A DNA stretch of 64,000 nucleotides from Meandrina meandrites (Eukaryota; Cnidaria; Anthozoa; Scleractinia; Meandrinidae): positions 28,101,937 through 28,165,936 of the forward strand of contig OY855906.1 in the NCBI GenBank assembly GCA_963693305.1, written 5' to 3'. The notes beneath the pieces were generated by a model that did not search any database, was not told the DNA's origin, and was given only the letters and a program-made list of their open reading frames with translations. This document shows positions 23,409-34,383 of the stretch, piece by piece. A program made the position numbers and the translations under genes. Each line of letters starts with the position of its first letter. Positions within the stretch are counted from its first letter, which is position 1.

Positions 23409-24240
23409 TTATACATCCTTTTCAGGAACCCTTAGATAATGCTTGCGAAAGGTACGCCCACTAGACCAATCTGCCATTTTAAGAACCTGAGAAATTGGTA
23501 CACCTGTGATATAAGCATGCGTAGTAGCAGCCCCTCTGTGGGTTTTAATAAATACTGATGCGTCAATCCCTGCAGATTGTACAGTTTTGAAACAAACATG
23601 CCATTATCTGAAACTTCAGTGCAAGAAATATACTCCTTGAATGCAGCCACTGGACAAATTAAGGGATCGTGTGATAATGAAAAAGACACCTCAAGGGATT
23701 TTCCTGGCTTGGAAGTCTTTAAACGCTCAGTTACAAGAAAACTAATTGAGTCCCCACAGTCTTTAATACAAGTAAGGTCTAATGCACATAGTGTCTGCTC
23801 TCTTTGGGCTGAGGCAAGAGCACAAAGCATAACTGCCTTCAGAGTCAATGACTTTAAACTTAGCTCATTTAAAGGAGCTAAAGTCTTTAAATAATCAGTC
23901 ACCTTAGAAACGTCCCATGTAGACGAATATCTAAGACTTGGAAGTCTGAGAGTAACCCTTGAGTAACCTCACTATCAGGGGATGTAAACCAATGGATTGC
24001 TTATCATCATTCACTGAGTTAAGTGTGTAGAAAGTGCTGAACGATAAGTATTGATTGCACTGTATCCCTTGCCTTCATGATAACAGTCAGTTAAGAAATT
24101 AGCAACTTGGTCAGCAGAGGCTTGAAATAGATCTTTCTGTTTCTGACGACACCAGCCAATCCACTAGAAGAACCTTCACTACACCAGGTCGACGTTGGAC
24201 CGTTATTTAGCAAGGCATAAGTTGTAATGATCTCGCCTCT
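23409..24240 (-). pseudogene. Tyrosine-recombinase pseudogene (DIRS/Crypton-like)
   Basis: Minus-strand reading in shifted frames gives a SAM-like N-terminal part (INTYRSALST; WDVSKVTDYLKTL). The catalytic domain follows, with SLTLKAVMLCALASAQREQT as the box-I arginine region. After a frameshift near 23570 come HRGAATTHAYITGV (the H-x-x-R-like region) and RTFRKHYLR with a candidate nucleophile tyrosine, ending at a stop at 23409. Such YR genes occur in DIRS/Ngaro retrotransposons and Cryptons; no reverse transcriptase is visible beside it. Frameshifts and stops indicate a dead copy. Confidence 0.6.
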
Positions 24241-24661
24241 GTCCCTCCCTTGTCTTTGACGGGTACAATAGGCAAGGTCCGGCACTCGTGGCTGCCTCCA
24301 GCGACAGAAAGACTACTCCTCATAACAAAGTGGCCACTTATTGTTTGCATATCACTCGCGCTAGAACTGACGCTGGGTCCCTGAGTCTGCATATCACTCG
24401 AAATTTCCTCGTGTTTTCTGTGAAAACTTGCCAGTAATACGTCATGAAGAGATCCCAGATGCTTACGTGTAATTTTGCTCGTGGATATAATGCTTCCATT
24501 AACAAAATGCGCATAAGATAGACAGTTTTCACACAGCCATTTATCACGCACGAACTTCAGCTTATCGCCACGTGCTCTGTCCGAGATTTAAAATAAAGCT
24601 AAAATATTTAAAATCAAGGTACTTTTTAACTTGATCGATTAGTCTTCTGCTTCTAACGTTG

Positions 24662-24880
24662 TCAAAGCTCGAAGATAATCGTCATGTGCACGCTGAAATT
24701 TTCCATTGCTTCGTTCAGTTCCGACTTAATTGCAATTACTTCATTAGCGTCTTCAATCGCACACATTAGCCTCGTAATCTCTTTAATTTTCCTCGTAACA
24801 GACGCCTTCGCAATTTTCCTCGTCATCTTCAAATCCCTTTCAGCCATTACCACTGTTGGCTCCTCAGCGGTGTTCAACAT
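24662..24880 (-). other. Short charged ORF, possible N-terminus of a retroelement Gag
   Basis: The frame encodes 72 residues, rich in Lys, Arg and Glu, with a helical appearance (RKIAKASVTRKIKEITRLM). A weaker related start lies near 19119 in the paired block. It might be the N-terminus of a BEL/Pao-type Gag. I cannot confirm this. Confidence 0.25.
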
Positions 24881-25035
24881 GTCAATTTCGTTTGTGCATT
24901 AATATAGCCAATCGCTCTATGCAATCAGAACAAGCCCAGAGAGAGAAAAATTCGCGTCTTTATCTCTCGAGCACTCACACAATCGAAAATCCTTGCTCTA
25001 CGATTTCTATGCGGCATATTTAAAAACGTCTTACA

Positions 25036-25133
25036 ATAACATCGATCTTCATGTGTGGTTGGTGGCTCAAGAAACTCATATTTTGTGCTTCATTATGTGT
25101 AAACACAATCAGAATCGAAATAGAATATTTAAA
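25036..25133 (+). promoter_or_regulatory. Upstream block of exon C, first piece
   Basis: ATCGATCTTCATGTGTGGTT...CTCAAGAAACTCATATTTTGTG..AATAGAATATTTAAA is the start of the shared receptor upstream block. It is cut off by a LINE at 25134, resumes at 26863-27043, is cut again by the Gypsy element, and finishes at 33732-34383. Confidence 0.6.
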
Positions 25134-26862
25134 GATCACTTACCGACCCTACCAGTTATTGAGGTGTTTGCGCCGCTCAGCGAAGATGATGTGCGCATGC
25201 TCATCGCGAAATTTAAATCTACATCCTGTTGCCTCGATCCCATCGCCACGACACTAGTAAAGTCCTCCATTGAGCCTCTTATTCCAGTGGTAACCAGGAT
25301 AATAAACAACTCTTTGGAGTCAGGAATTTTTCCTGAGAAATGGAAAGAGACCGTGGTCAAACCGTTGTTGAAGAAATCGGGCTTGGATCCAATAGAACTT
25401 GCTTCCCGTGAGCAATTTAGGCTACATTTCTAAGCTCACTGAGCGCGCCGTATTCAATCAGATATACGACCACCTAGTGCGGTCAGGCCTTTATCCGCTA
25501 TTGCAGTCTGCATATCGTCAATATCATAGTACAGAGACAGCGTTAGTAAAAGTTGCGTAACGCTACTTGTCCTCTTGGATTTAAGCGCTGCGTTTGACAC
25601 AGTGGATCACGCTTAACTACGAGCTTCGGTATACGCGGAAAGGCTCTGGACTGGTTTTCATCGTACTTGTCAGGGCGCAGCCAGCGCATTTTGTTCGATG
25701 GGGTTACATCAGACAATTTCGATCTGTACTTCGGTGTTCCGCAAAGGAGCTGCCTTGGTCCGCTTCTCTTTGTGGTTTACGCCTCCAAGCTCTTCGAGAT
25801 AGTACAAGCCCACGCGCCCGACGCCCACAGTTTTGCTAATGACACTCAGCTCTACCTTTCATTCAACCCGAATAGTCCAACTGATCAAGCTGAGGTCGTG
25901 TGTACCATGGAGAGATATATCAGTGACTTAAGAAAATGGATGTAGCAGGACAAGTTAAAGATAAATGATGATAAAACTGAATTTCTAATTATTGAATCTA
26001 GGCGACAAATGTTTAAAATTAATGATTGTACAATCCGTGTTGGCACGACAGATATCAAGCCTGTGTCTGAAGTGCGCAATCTAGGCTCCTGGTTTGACTG
26101 TAATTTTTCTATGTCGACTCGTATTTCTAAGTCTTGTAGTGCGGCTTTTTTCTGGTTACACAATATTAAGCGAATAAGCAAATTGACAAATTAGAAACGG
26201 TTTTGCACGCGTTCGTTACCAGTAGAATTGATTATTGTAATGGACGTCTCTATGGACTACCAGAATGTGAAATTACTAAATTGCAGAGAGTGCAGAATGC
26301 TGCGGCTCGGGTGCTAACTTCGAGTCGCAAATATTTTCATATTCCGCCTGTTTTACAAGAATTACACTGGCTGCCAGTTAGATATAGAATCCATTTTAAA
26401 ATTCTACTTTTAACTTTTAAGGCTCTCAATGGCATGGCGCCAGCTTATATCAGTGATTTAATTAATGTAAGAAAGCACGCACGCTATTTACTGCGCTCTA
26501 TAAATTCAGGCACGCTTCTATTGCACCCAGCAGGGAAAATGAAGAAGTCTTTTGGTGACAGGTCTTTTAGTGTATTTGCGCCTACACTTTGGAATGCGCG
26601 TCCAGCATGCCTACGAAATATTAGTTCTATTTTTATTTTTAAATCTCGTCTTAAAACATATCTTTTTAAATTAGCTTTTAGCCTTTAGATCGTGTCATTA
26701 ATATGTATATATTCAGTATATTTTAATATTTTAAGGTTTTAATATTGTATATGTAATGCGCTTTTCAATATTTTAATATTGTATATGTAATGCGCCTATG
26801 ATCATTTCCATGCTAAAAGGCGCACTATAAATTAATAAATTTTTATTATTGTTATTATTACT
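25134..26862 (+). mobile_element. 5'-truncated, inactive LINE (CR1/L2/jockey group)
   Basis: The plus-strand translation in several frames gives the pre-RT region (LSEDDVRMLIAKFKSTSCCLDP), the RT palm (DLSAAFDTVDH near 25580, FGVPQRSCLGPLLFVVYAS near 25730) and a degraded FANDT in place of YADDT. KLKINDDKTEFLII and the C-terminal LQELHWLPVRYRIHFKILLL part (26203-26688) follow. Stops at 25946 and about 26192 and a frameshift near 25430 inactivate it. It ends in a TTTATTATTGTTATTATTA tail. It interrupts the upstream block of exon C. Confidence 0.8.
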
Positions 26863-27043
26863 ATAACGTAAAGTAGATTTGAAAACAGAGTGATAATAAC
26901 TCATTATATTCCAGGCACGAAAGAAAGCAATTTAATGTTAAATATACTAAACTGAGCTTGACTATTAACGTTGACATGGTTGAAAAAAATAGATCTTAAT
27001 TAACATCTGCAGCAAATGTTGTTTAAACGTTAGCTTCAATATA
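26863..27043 (+). promoter_or_regulatory. Upstream block of exon C, second piece
   Basis: TATAACGTAAAGTAGATTTG...CCAGGCACGAAAGAAAGCAAT...TTAATTAACATCTGCAGCAAATG matches the middle of the block in other units. It ends in CTTCAATATA, where the Gypsy LTR begins. Confidence 0.6.
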
Positions 27044-27214
27044 TGTTACACTCTACTCAATCTCGCACAGGAACTACTACAAAACTACAATGACAACACG
27101 TCTTCTCATCGATCCTTGCTTCGTTTTTATGTTTTCCCACGTGTGGGATTTTCCGATCCCATAATAATATGTAACATGGGGCTGGGCCCAGTCCCTCACG
27201 TTCTACTTGTAACA
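27044..27214 (-). repeat. 3' LTR of the Gypsy element
   Basis: 171 bp, TG...CA-type ends, identical by eye to the copy at 33561-33731. Contains CCCACGTGTGGG and the sequence AATAATATGTAA on the plus strand. Confidence 0.95.
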
Positions 27215-27225
27215 CACTCCCCTCC
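27215..27225 (-). promoter_or_regulatory. Polypurine tract of the Gypsy element
   Basis: Reads GGAGGGGAGTG on the coding strand, directly next to the 3' LTR, where plus-strand DNA synthesis is primed. Confidence 0.8.
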
Positions 27226-27490
27226 AACAGAAATGTCGTCCCGACATTACAGGAAATACAAAACCAAAAAGAACAATGGTTAGGAGGGAGCGTCAGTTCT
27301 CATCATGTTTCAAACTGAATACTTATTGTGGCAGTTCCATTATCTGCAGGTTTTGTCTTGAACAGTTTGTAACTAGAGGGAAAATCCAACACAAATTTCG
27401 CTTATGAGTTAAATCACAGAAGGCGAGCAACAGGTCTGCTTGTCCATGGTTAATACTCGGAGTAATCAGTTGTGACTTCAGGAGTGTTCA

Positions 27491-30400
27491 TTACTGGTTT
27501 GTCCATATGGGCTGTGGTATATACTGCAGCTGTGGAATGAATGGGATGTGCGGGGTGCAGTGAACACACCGGCAGTGAGGTACAAGCCAGTTGGCCATGA
27601 CTTGGTAGGGAAGTATCACCTGAGGGCATTGAATTGAGTTTACTACTGGGTTTAAACGTTGGTACTCGGGTACCCCCATCTGATTGTAAGTCAGAATCTG
27701 AGGGGGTCGTCTCTCCCTTCTAGGTCGCGTAGCTCCCTCTAGGTGTTCCTCTGAATCTGAATTGTCACTTTCCTCGGGGGCCATATCAGTCACATCTAGA
27801 ACGGATGAGTTTGGCACTGATGAGTCACCAGTGTCCACTTGTGGGTCAGGTTGGTCCCTGGTATCTGACATATTGTCACACTCTTCATTATCACAGTGGT
27901 CCTGTGGGTCCATAGGAGGGGTGTCTACTTCCGCCGGAAAGGCTATTTCATGGGTGACTGGAGAGGACAGTGTGTTCATCTCATACTCATCATCGGAACT
28001 CTCTCCAATGTCTTCAGGCTGAGGTGGCACTCTAGGTCTTGGTTGGGTGGTCTTGGATGATGCTCTCATTGGTTTAGGCAGTGGTAAAGCATCACAAGGA
28101 AGTAGCAAGTTACGGTGTAACACCCGTTGTTTCCCACGGCCAAGTTCTGGCTTTACTCGATAGACTGGACTATCAGATATGCGTTCCTCAACTACATAAA
28201 TTTGCTCTTCCCAGTGTGAACGGAGCTTTCCAGGTCCTCCCCTTTCTGAAAGGTTTCTAACAAGTACACGGTCGCCGGGGAGTAAGACTGCTGCGGAAGC
28301 CTTCTTGTCGTAATACACTTTACTCCTGGCTGACGATTTCTGGGTATTCCTAGATGCTAGGTCGTAGGCCCGTCTCATATCTGCTTGCCACGTCTTTACA
28401 TAGTCCTGGTAATCACCCTGTTGAAGGTCGTTGCCTAGGTCAAACAGCAAATCAACTGGTAATCGTGGGGAACGGCCAAACATCAGGTAAAATGGCGAGA
28501 ACCCAGTCGTTTCGTGTCTTGTGCAGTTGTACGCATGTATAAGCTTGTTTAAGGAATCTTTCCAGTTCGATTTCTTTTCCTCCGGGAGGGTCCTTAGCAT
28601 CGAGAGTAACGTGCGGTTCATGCGTTCTACCTGGCCATTGCCCTGTGGGTGGTATGGAGTGGTTCGCGAGCTGGCAACTCCACTGAGACGTTCTAGGTTG
28701 TGGAACAATTTGTTTTCAAACTCACCACCTTGGTCGTGATGTATTCGTGCTGGGAAACCGAACCTTGGGATAAACTCATTGTAGATCTTCTCAGCAGCAG
28801 TGCGGGCCGTCTTGTTGCGCGTTGCATAGGCTTGGGCATATTTGGTAAAGTTATCAACAATCAGCAGTACATATTCATATCCACCTTTGCTCTTGTCCAG
28901 ATGCAGAAAATCAATGGAAACTACTTCAAAGGGTGCTGATGTCATCAGGTGCATCATAGGTGCTTTCGTGACTGTGTTTGGTTTCTTCTGTTTGATGCAT
29001 CTGCAACGTTGTGTCACAAAATACTCTATGTCACGGTACATATGTGGCCAGTAGAAGCGGGACCTTGCAAGTTCTGCAACTCTCTCCACTCCAAGGTGTC
29101 CCATCTCTGTATGTAGTTCTTTAAGTACCACTGGGATGAAGTTGTGTGGCAGAACTAATTGTATCTTAGAGCTTGTTCTTCGTCGCAGGATACCATGTTC
29201 ATCAACTTCCAGTTTCTTCCATTCTCTCATAAGGTTGGTAACTCCATGGGGTTCATTCTTCAGTTGGCCACCACCCGGTTTGATCCTGTGTGTCTTGTAG
29301 TAAAGCACGCGGCATATAGCACTATCCGAGTGCTGTGCCTCCTTGATTTCACTAGGGCTGAAGGGTTTTAGATTCAGATCCTTTAATGTCGGTTCAGGAG
29401 TTGTCATGTCTGCGGCAATTGCCGTAACCCATGGGATTGTGCCTTTTGCCTGTTCCCTAACTGCTTCCACCGTTGCTTCAAGGACATCTTTGGGTACTTC
29501 CTCTGTACAATCGCTCATATACTTGTCTATGTCCAATGGGATTCTTGACAGAACATCCGCGTCAACATTAGTCTTGCCCGGTCGGTACTTGATTGTAAAG
29601 TTATAATCCGCTAACTCGGCCACCCACCGATGCCCCGTGGCATTCAACTTTGCTGATGACATCACATACGTTAACGGGTTATTGTCAGTGAAAACAGTGA
29701 AGGATGGAGCATAGAATAAGTAATCCCTGAATTTGTCAGTAATTGCCCACTTTAGGGCCAAGAATTCTAACTTTCCTGAGTGCAAGTGGTAGTTCCGTTC
29801 CGCGGGCGTCAATGTCCTTGAGCCATAGCCAACAACTCTCAATTTCCCCCCTTGTTCTTGGTAGAGCACCGCCCCAAGTCCTTCGCTTGAGGCATCCGTG
29901 TGCAGTACAAATGGTCGTTCAAAGTCAGGGTAAGCCATTACACCTGGCTGCATAAGAAGTTCAATTAGGAAGTTTAATCGCTCTTGGTGTCTTTCATTCC
30001 ACGGGATTTTGTGATTTGATGACAATTGTCCTTTCGATGTCGGCAACTTCCACTTGGGGTGCTCTTTCTGCCTTTTAGCTCTGCTGGGCTGGTCACTGCA
30101 TTCTTTAACTGAAAGTAGGTCATAAAGGGGTTTGGCTAATCTGGAGAAGTCGCGAATATATTGGCGGTAATAGCTTATGAAACCCAGGAGTTTGCGCAAT
30201 TCACCAACAGTTCTTGGTGTAGTTTCCTTAAGGGCTGCCACTGCTGCAACGTCTGCCGAGTCCATCGTGTAGCCGTCTGCTGAGACTATTCTGCCCAAGT
30301 AACGAACACGGGGCTTAAACAACTCACATTTCTTTGGCTTCAGCTTGATACCATACTCCTGCAAACGTTTAAGTACCTTTCGCACATTGTCTACATGCTC

Positions 30401-32161
30401 AGAAAATGTTCTACTGTAGACCAGAACATCATCAAGATATGGAATACATATTTCATCGCGGAGACCTTCTAGGCATTTCTCCATGTACCTCTGGTAAGCT
30501 GCCGGTGCATTTTTAAGGCCAAAAGGGATCCGGTTCCACTGGTATAAACCCCAGGGGGTGATGAACGCTGTTAGATGTCGGTGTTCGTCTGCTACGAATC
30601 CTTGGTGATATGCCTTTCCTTGGTCTAACACTGAAAAGTAAGTGTTCCCACTGAGACTATTCAGGATGTCTTGGATGCGAGGGATGGGCTGGCGGTCATC
30701 CTCAGTTTTGCTGTTTAACTGCCTATAGTCAACACATAGTCTCAGACTGCCGTCTTTTTTCCTCACACACACCACTGGGGAAGAGTAGGGTGACTTTGAG
30801 TTGCTTATCCAACCACGATTGATCATATCCTGCAAGTGCGACTTTACCTCTTCGTACAAGGGCTTTGGAATTGAATTGTATGTTTTTTGTACTGGGACGT
30901 CATCTCTCAGGTTGATTTCCAATTTCAAATGTTCGGCACATCCAATGTCACCATCATCTATAGCGAAGGCCCCGGATTCTTCCCTCAACATCTCCTTGAC
31001 AATCACCTGTTGCTCACTTGACAAATGGCTCAAGTCAACTGGGGGAGTCCACTTTGCTTTACTCTGTTCGGGCTGACTTGGCTCCCACTCATAACTGGTT
31101 GCCTCACTCCAAGTTTCACCTTCCTCTTTCTCTTGTTTCTGTTCAGCTTCGACTGGCAGTGGCGTGACGGACTGCACTAACTGTATAGTGCCCAGTTCTG
31201 TCCGCCTACGTAAGGTCATCTCTCGTTCGGTGTTGTTGCATACTGGAACATACATTCGGCTCGAAGACCCCGGGGAGATTCGGTGGAGACAGCCCTTAAC
31301 TTCTAGCCCCTCAGGCCACGCCCCTTCCTCTTTGGGCTCAAACACAACAGGCAAATCTTCTTCTAATAGTCCAAAGTGTACCTGACATTTGACTCTCACA
31401 GTCTCTCCTGGTGGGACACGTATGTCTTGTCTACCGACTCTGAGCATACCGGTGTCAGCTTCATCATCCATACTTTGGATAAAATTAACCAGCGCTCTTG
31501 CTTCGCCCTCCTTCACAGATGGGAACGAGTCATTCACTATTCGGGGCAATAGGCTGGTTGTGTCGGGGCTACTACTCCTCTTAATGACCTCTTCAATGAC
31601 ATTAAAGCCGATGATGGGATACTCCTGATTATCTTCACTTCCTATTAGAATGGGTACTGTCAATGGCTCCGAGTACCCGTCCTCCCCAACCAACTGGAAC
31701 TCTACCTCAATCCAGCCATCATATGCGATTTTTGTACCATTCACGGCCTGGAGATTTAATCCATCTTCCCCCAATAACTCGCTTATGTCTCTTACTGGCT
31801 CGTTTGGTAGGTTAATTTCTTTCCAATGTTTGGACACAACACAAACTTGAGCTCCGGTATCCCACAGGGCATCCACCTTTTCCCCTTGAATCAAGCAGGA
31901 AACCACACATTTTCTTCCCACTAATTTGGTGAGTTTGGAGCGTTGTCTCGGGGTTAGGTGGGAACTGAACGACGTTTTCAATGTTTCAACACTTGCCTTA
32001 GGTCCCCTTTCCCTCAGTTCAACTTCACTAATGGCTTGACATAGTTTCTTATGCTTCTCCCAATGTTCCCTTTGACAAACTTTTGAACAATAGTGGCTAG
32101 TATGGCACTGTGAACACCGCAAGTATTGATGTGCCCAATCCTCTCTCTTTCCACAGTTCAT
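27491..32161 (-). CDS. Gypsy Pol polyprotein: MYND-like finger, protease, RT, RNase H, integrase
   Basis: 1,556 residues without interruption. Order of domains: a MYND-type zinc finger at the very start (CSQC 16-19, YC 24-25, C29, H37, C41); aspartic protease with DTGA at 101-104; reverse transcriptase about 435-625 with Asp513 and YLDD 575-578; RNase H about 750-875 with HTDAS at 754-758; an integrase zinc-binding region about 1017-1055; and an integrase core with Asp1084, Asp1143 and Glu1179. A basic/acidic tail extends beyond about 1340. Its ATG overlaps the gag stop as ATGA. However, the first cysteine pair of the finger (C-x2-C) straddles that ATG, so Pol is more likely made by a -1 frameshift from gag. 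A fitting GGGAAAC heptamer lies at 32227-32233. Confidence 0.92.
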   Translation of the reverse strand: MNCGKREDWAHQYLRCSQCHTSHYCSKVCQREHWEKHKKLCQAISEVELRERGPKASVETLKTSFSSHLTPRQRSKLTKLVGRKCVVSCLIQGEKVDALWDTGAQVCVVSKHWKEINLPNEPVRDISELLGEDGLNLQAVNGTKIAYDGWIEVEFQLVGEDGYSEPLTVPILIGSEDNQEYPIIGFNVIEEVIKRSSSPDTTSLLPRIVNDSFPSVKEGEARALVNFIQSMDDEADTGMLRVGRQDIRVPPGETVRVKCQVHFGLLEEDLPVVFEPKEEGAWPEGLEVKGCLHRISPGSSSRMYVPVCNNTEREMTLRRRTELGTIQLVQSVTPLPVEAEQKQEKEEGETWSEATSYEWEPSQPEQSKAKWTPPVDLSHLSSEQQVIVKEMLREESGAFAIDDGDIGCAEHLKLEINLRDDVPVQKTYNSIPKPLYEEVKSHLQDMINRGWISNSKSPYSSPVVCVRKKDGSLRLCVDYRQLNSKTEDDRQPIPRIQDILNSLSGNTYFSVLDQGKAYHQGFVADEHRHLTAFITPWGLYQWNRIPFGLKNAPAAYQRYMEKCLEGLRDEICIPYLDDVLVYSRTFSEHVDNVRKVLKRLQEYGIKLKPKKCELFKPRVRYLGRIVSADGYTMDSADVAAVAALKETTPRTVGELRKLLGFISYYRQYIRDFSRLAKPLYDLLSVKECSDQPSRAKRQKEHPKWKLPTSKGQLSSNHKIPWNERHQERLNFLIELLMQPGVMAYPDFERPFVLHTDASSEGLGAVLYQEQGGKLRVVGYGSRTLTPAERNYHLHSGKLEFLALKWAITDKFRDYLFYAPSFTVFTDNNPLTYVMSSAKLNATGHRWVAELADYNFTIKYRPGKTNVDADVLSRIPLDIDKYMSDCTEEVPKDVLEATVEAVREQAKGTIPWVTAIAADMTTPEPTLKDLNLKPFSPSEIKEAQHSDSAICRVLYYKTHRIKPGGGQLKNEPHGVTNLMREWKKLEVDEHGILRRRTSSKIQLVLPHNFIPVVLKELHTEMGHLGVERVAELARSRFYWPHMYRDIEYFVTQRCRCIKQKKPNTVTKAPMMHLMTSAPFEVVSIDFLHLDKSKGGYEYVLLIVDNFTKYAQAYATRNKTARTAAEKIYNEFIPRFGFPARIHHDQGGEFENKLFHNLERLSGVASSRTTPYHPQGNGQVERMNRTLLSMLRTLPEEKKSNWKDSLNKLIHAYNCTRHETTGFSPFYLMFGRSPRLPVDLLFDLGNDLQQGDYQDYVKTWQADMRRAYDLASRNTQKSSARSKVYYDKKASAAVLLPGDRVLVRNLSERGGPGKLRSHWEEQIYVVEERISDSPVYRVKPELGRGKQRVLHRNLLLPCDALPLPKPMRASSKTTQPRPRVPPQPEDIGESSDDEYEMNTLSSPVTHEIAFPAEVDTPPMDPQDHCDNEECDNMSDTRDQPDPQVDTGDSSVPNSSVLDVTDMAPEESDNSDSEEHLEGATRPRRERRPPQILTYNQMGVPEYQRLNPVVNSIQCPQVILPYQVMANWLVPHCRCVHCTPHIPFIPQLQYIPQPIWTNQ

Positions 32162-33525
32162 GCATTGTTGGGACTGCTCATGAATCTGGGGGGCTGCTCC
32201 TTGTCCCGTGGGGGCAACCCTTGTCTGTTTCCCTGGGGGCTTGCTGAGTTATAGCCCCTTCGGCCTGACCTTAGGCATTGGTAACTGAAGTGGCCGACAT
32301 CACCACAGTTGAAACAATGGTTGCAACGAAAACCCCTTCCTTGTCTTTCACAGTTCCAGCACCCTCTAGGGCGAGCCCTCCCTTGCTCTACAGGGTTGTA
32401 CTGTGGGTGAGGGCTAGCGCGGCTTTGTTGTCCCATGCCCTCCCGGATAGCAGCCAATTCAGCTTTCAACTCTCTAACTTCAGTAAGAAGGTTAACTTTT
32501 GGTGGCTTTTCTGGGGTTTTACCTTCAACTGAGGCATGGCTGTCGTCATGGGTGGCCAATTGAGCTACAAGCTGTGTGGGGGTTCGGTTTGTGGGGTGGT
32601 CATGACGGGAACCAAGCTTCTGCATTCTCTCTGTTTCATTACTAACTGCTGCATTCAATTTCTCAAAAAGTTCTTCATCTTCCACTTGGGTGTTTTGCAG
32701 GCAGGGTTTTATCTCCATTTTAATGCTATCATTCCGTAACCCAGTTAATAATGAATGCAGAAACATGCAGTGTACCAGCTTTGGGTCATACTTCAAATCA
32801 GATCCTGCTTCTTGAGATGCAAACAGTACTTTCTGCTTTAGATCAAGGAGGCGAACAAGAAAGTCCTGAGGGGTCTCCCCAGCTTCCTGTACTGCCGAAC
32901 TGAGCAGCTGATACATTTCCGTAGCCCCCCTTTCTTGGTAATGTGACCGGAGTATTTTACGTAATCTGGCAAGATCTAGATCGGGCTTACCTTCCAAGTA
33001 GCTCCTCAATCTAAGGCCTGGATTGATGGCTCGAATAACGGCCTCGATAATTTCTTCTTCTTTATAGCCCCGTTTCAATCCAGCGTTAATTTGGTGAGCA
33101 AGACTGGTAAAGCTCAAGCGATCTTTCTGACGTGAATCTCCAATCTGTCCCGATATTTTAAATTCCTTCCTGAACGGTGGAATCGCTGTGGTTTCTTTAG
33201 GCGTAACTGCGTTTGTGCTTGACTTGACAGCAGACTTCTGATCCACATGTTCGGTTTTCACACCACCCTCTTGTTCACTCTTCGCGTCTTTCGTTGCCGG
33301 TTTCTTTTCTTTAATTGTTTCTCTGAGATTCGTTAGTGCTTCAGTTCCGAGTTCTTCGGCGTCTAAATATTTCGTTAGGATTTGTATTAACGCCAGACGT
33401 CCCGTATCCGTCTCTTTAACTTCGATATGTAGCCCCGCACAGATTTCTCGAAGACTCGCTTCGCTAAGCTGACAAATTGCTGTTCTCACCTCTATCTGAA
33501 TCTCTTCGACGACTTTTACAGACAT
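32158..33525 (-). CDS. Gypsy Gag with CCHC knuckle
   Basis: 455 residues forming the capsid and nucleocapsid precursor. The C-terminal part has a CCHC knuckle, [14 protein letters not shown] (about 404-417, C-x2-C-x4-H-x4-C), preceded by a second cysteine set, CWNC...CNHC. The middle (about 120-290) is the helical capsid-like region with [10 protein letters not shown] and ...[22 protein letters not shown]. The N-terminus resembles a small helical adaptor domain. It overlaps pol by 4 nt and is in a different frame. It starts about 35 nt inside the 5' LTR boundary, after the primer-binding site. Confidence 0.9.
   Translation of the reverse strand: MSVKVVEEIQIEVRTAICQLSEASLREICAGLHIEVKETDTGRLALIQILTKYLDAEELGTEALTNLRETIKEKKPATKDAKSEQEGGVKTEHVDQKSAVKSSTNAVTPKETTAIPPFRKEFKISGQIGDSRQKDRLSFTSLAHQINAGLKRGYKEEEIIEAVIRAINPGLRLRSYLEGKPDLDLARLRKILRSHYQERGATEMYQLLSSAVQEAGETPQDFLVRLLDLKQKVLFASQEAGSDLKYDPKLVHCMFLHSLLTGLRNDSIKMEIKPCLQNTQVEDEELFEKLNAAVSNETERMQKLGSRHDHPTNRTPTQLVAQLATHDDSHASVEGKTPEKPPKVNLLTEVRELKAELAAIREGMGQQSRASPHPQYNPVEQGRARPRGCWNCERQGRGFRCNHCFNCGDVGHFSYQCLRSGRRGYNSASPQGNRQGLPPRDKEQPPRFMSSPNNA
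32227..32233 (-). promoter_or_regulatory. Candidate -1 ribosomal frameshift heptamer GGGAAAC
   Basis: On the coding strand, G GGA AAC lies in the gag frame (codons GGA AAC), matching the X-XXY-YYZ rule for -1 slippage. The pol frame is open from just upstream of this point through the annotated pol ATG. Slippage here would join Gag to a complete MYND finger. Downstream RNA structure was not assessed. Confidence 0.5.
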
Positions 33526-33541
33526 TTCGATGGTTTCTTTG

Positions 33542-33558
33542 TCACGTCGGGGTCACCA
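33542..33558 (-). promoter_or_regulatory. Primer-binding site of the Gypsy element, tRNA-Trp type
   Basis: Reads TGGTGACCCCGACGTGA on the coding strand, two bases inside the 5' LTR. From memory this is complementary to the 3' end of metazoan tRNA-Trp (...TCACGTCGGGGTCA plus CCA). Confidence 0.7.
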
Positions 33559-33560
33559 AA

Positions 33561-33731
33561 TGTTACACTCTACTCAATCTCGCACAGGAACTACTACAAA
33601 ACTACAATGACAACACGTCTTCTCATCGATCCTTGCTTCGTTTTTATGTTTTCCCACGTGTGGGATTTTCCGATCCCATAATAATATGTAACATGGGGCT
33701 GGGCCCAGTCCCTCACGTTCTACTTGTAACA
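33561..33731 (-). repeat. 5' LTR of the Gypsy element
   Basis: 171 bp, identical by eye to 27044-27214. It should carry the element's promoter. Confidence 0.95.
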
Positions 33732-34383
33732 TATACTCGTTTTAAAAAAGAATGATATTTGCATACATATATACCTTTTGTTTTCATGTAGGATATGTCA
33801 TGAAAACAGTAGTTTTTATATATAAATAAATACTCATATATGAATTTGGAAGATTCGACAACTGCACCATCTTTTAGATATTTAAAATCTCCCAGGGAAA
33901 AACTTCTGCAAATTACATTTATCACAGTTTATCAAATGGAAATTTCGCAAAACAATACGTTTACGTTGTTGTTTTCGTTTATGAAATGCCTCAATGAAAT
34001 CAACCAATGATACCCATTGCGTGTTTGTCAGCGTTAAGTAGTTATAGGTTATACAAGAGGCTAACTGTTTACAAACGTTGTTTCTGTTATTTAAATTCGC
34101 GAACCAGGAAAGCAGTAGAATTTCGCAAACCAAGCAATAGCTCCTAACGTTGGTGCATTAATAACAATAGGAAAACGTCTTGCTGCACCAAACTAATGTA
34201 TTTTTTGACTGATAACTTTCTATTAGAAGCCCCACGTTCTCCATTAATTAATAAGGTTTGCAGGCAGCACCTGCTTGCTTTGAATCTTCATTCAAAGCAA
34301 ATATTCTCAGAAAGACTCGCCGATCAAGTCAACAAGGCAGGTTCATGTACCAGAAGCTCTAACTATCAGCTAAAAAACCCAAG
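33732..34383 (+). promoter_or_regulatory. Upstream block of exon C, final piece
   Basis: Continues exactly where the block was broken at 27043 (TATACTCGTTTTAAAAAAG) and closely follows unit B from 19776 on. The TATA position reads CTATTAGAAG (near 34220), not TATAAA. If promoter parts upstream of 27043 matter, they now lie 6.7 to 8.4 kb further away. Confidence 0.5.

Larger units (their letters stand above)
27044..33731 (-). mobile_element. Intact Ty3/Gypsy LTR retrotransposon, recent insertion
   Basis: A complete 6,688-bp element transcribed leftward. The two 171-bp LTRs (27044-27214 and 33561-33731) look identical and run TGTTAC...GTAACA. TATA flanks both sides (27040-27043 and 33732-33735) as a 4-base target duplication. 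The primer-binding site and polypurine tract are in place, and gag and pol are uninterrupted. Identical LTRs plus open frames mean it inserted very recently, into the upstream block of GRL exon C. Confidence 0.95.

Noticed and set aside
27762..32739. Many plus-strand ORFs of 60-92 codons
   Set aside because: They are antisense shadows of the Gypsy gag and pol genes.
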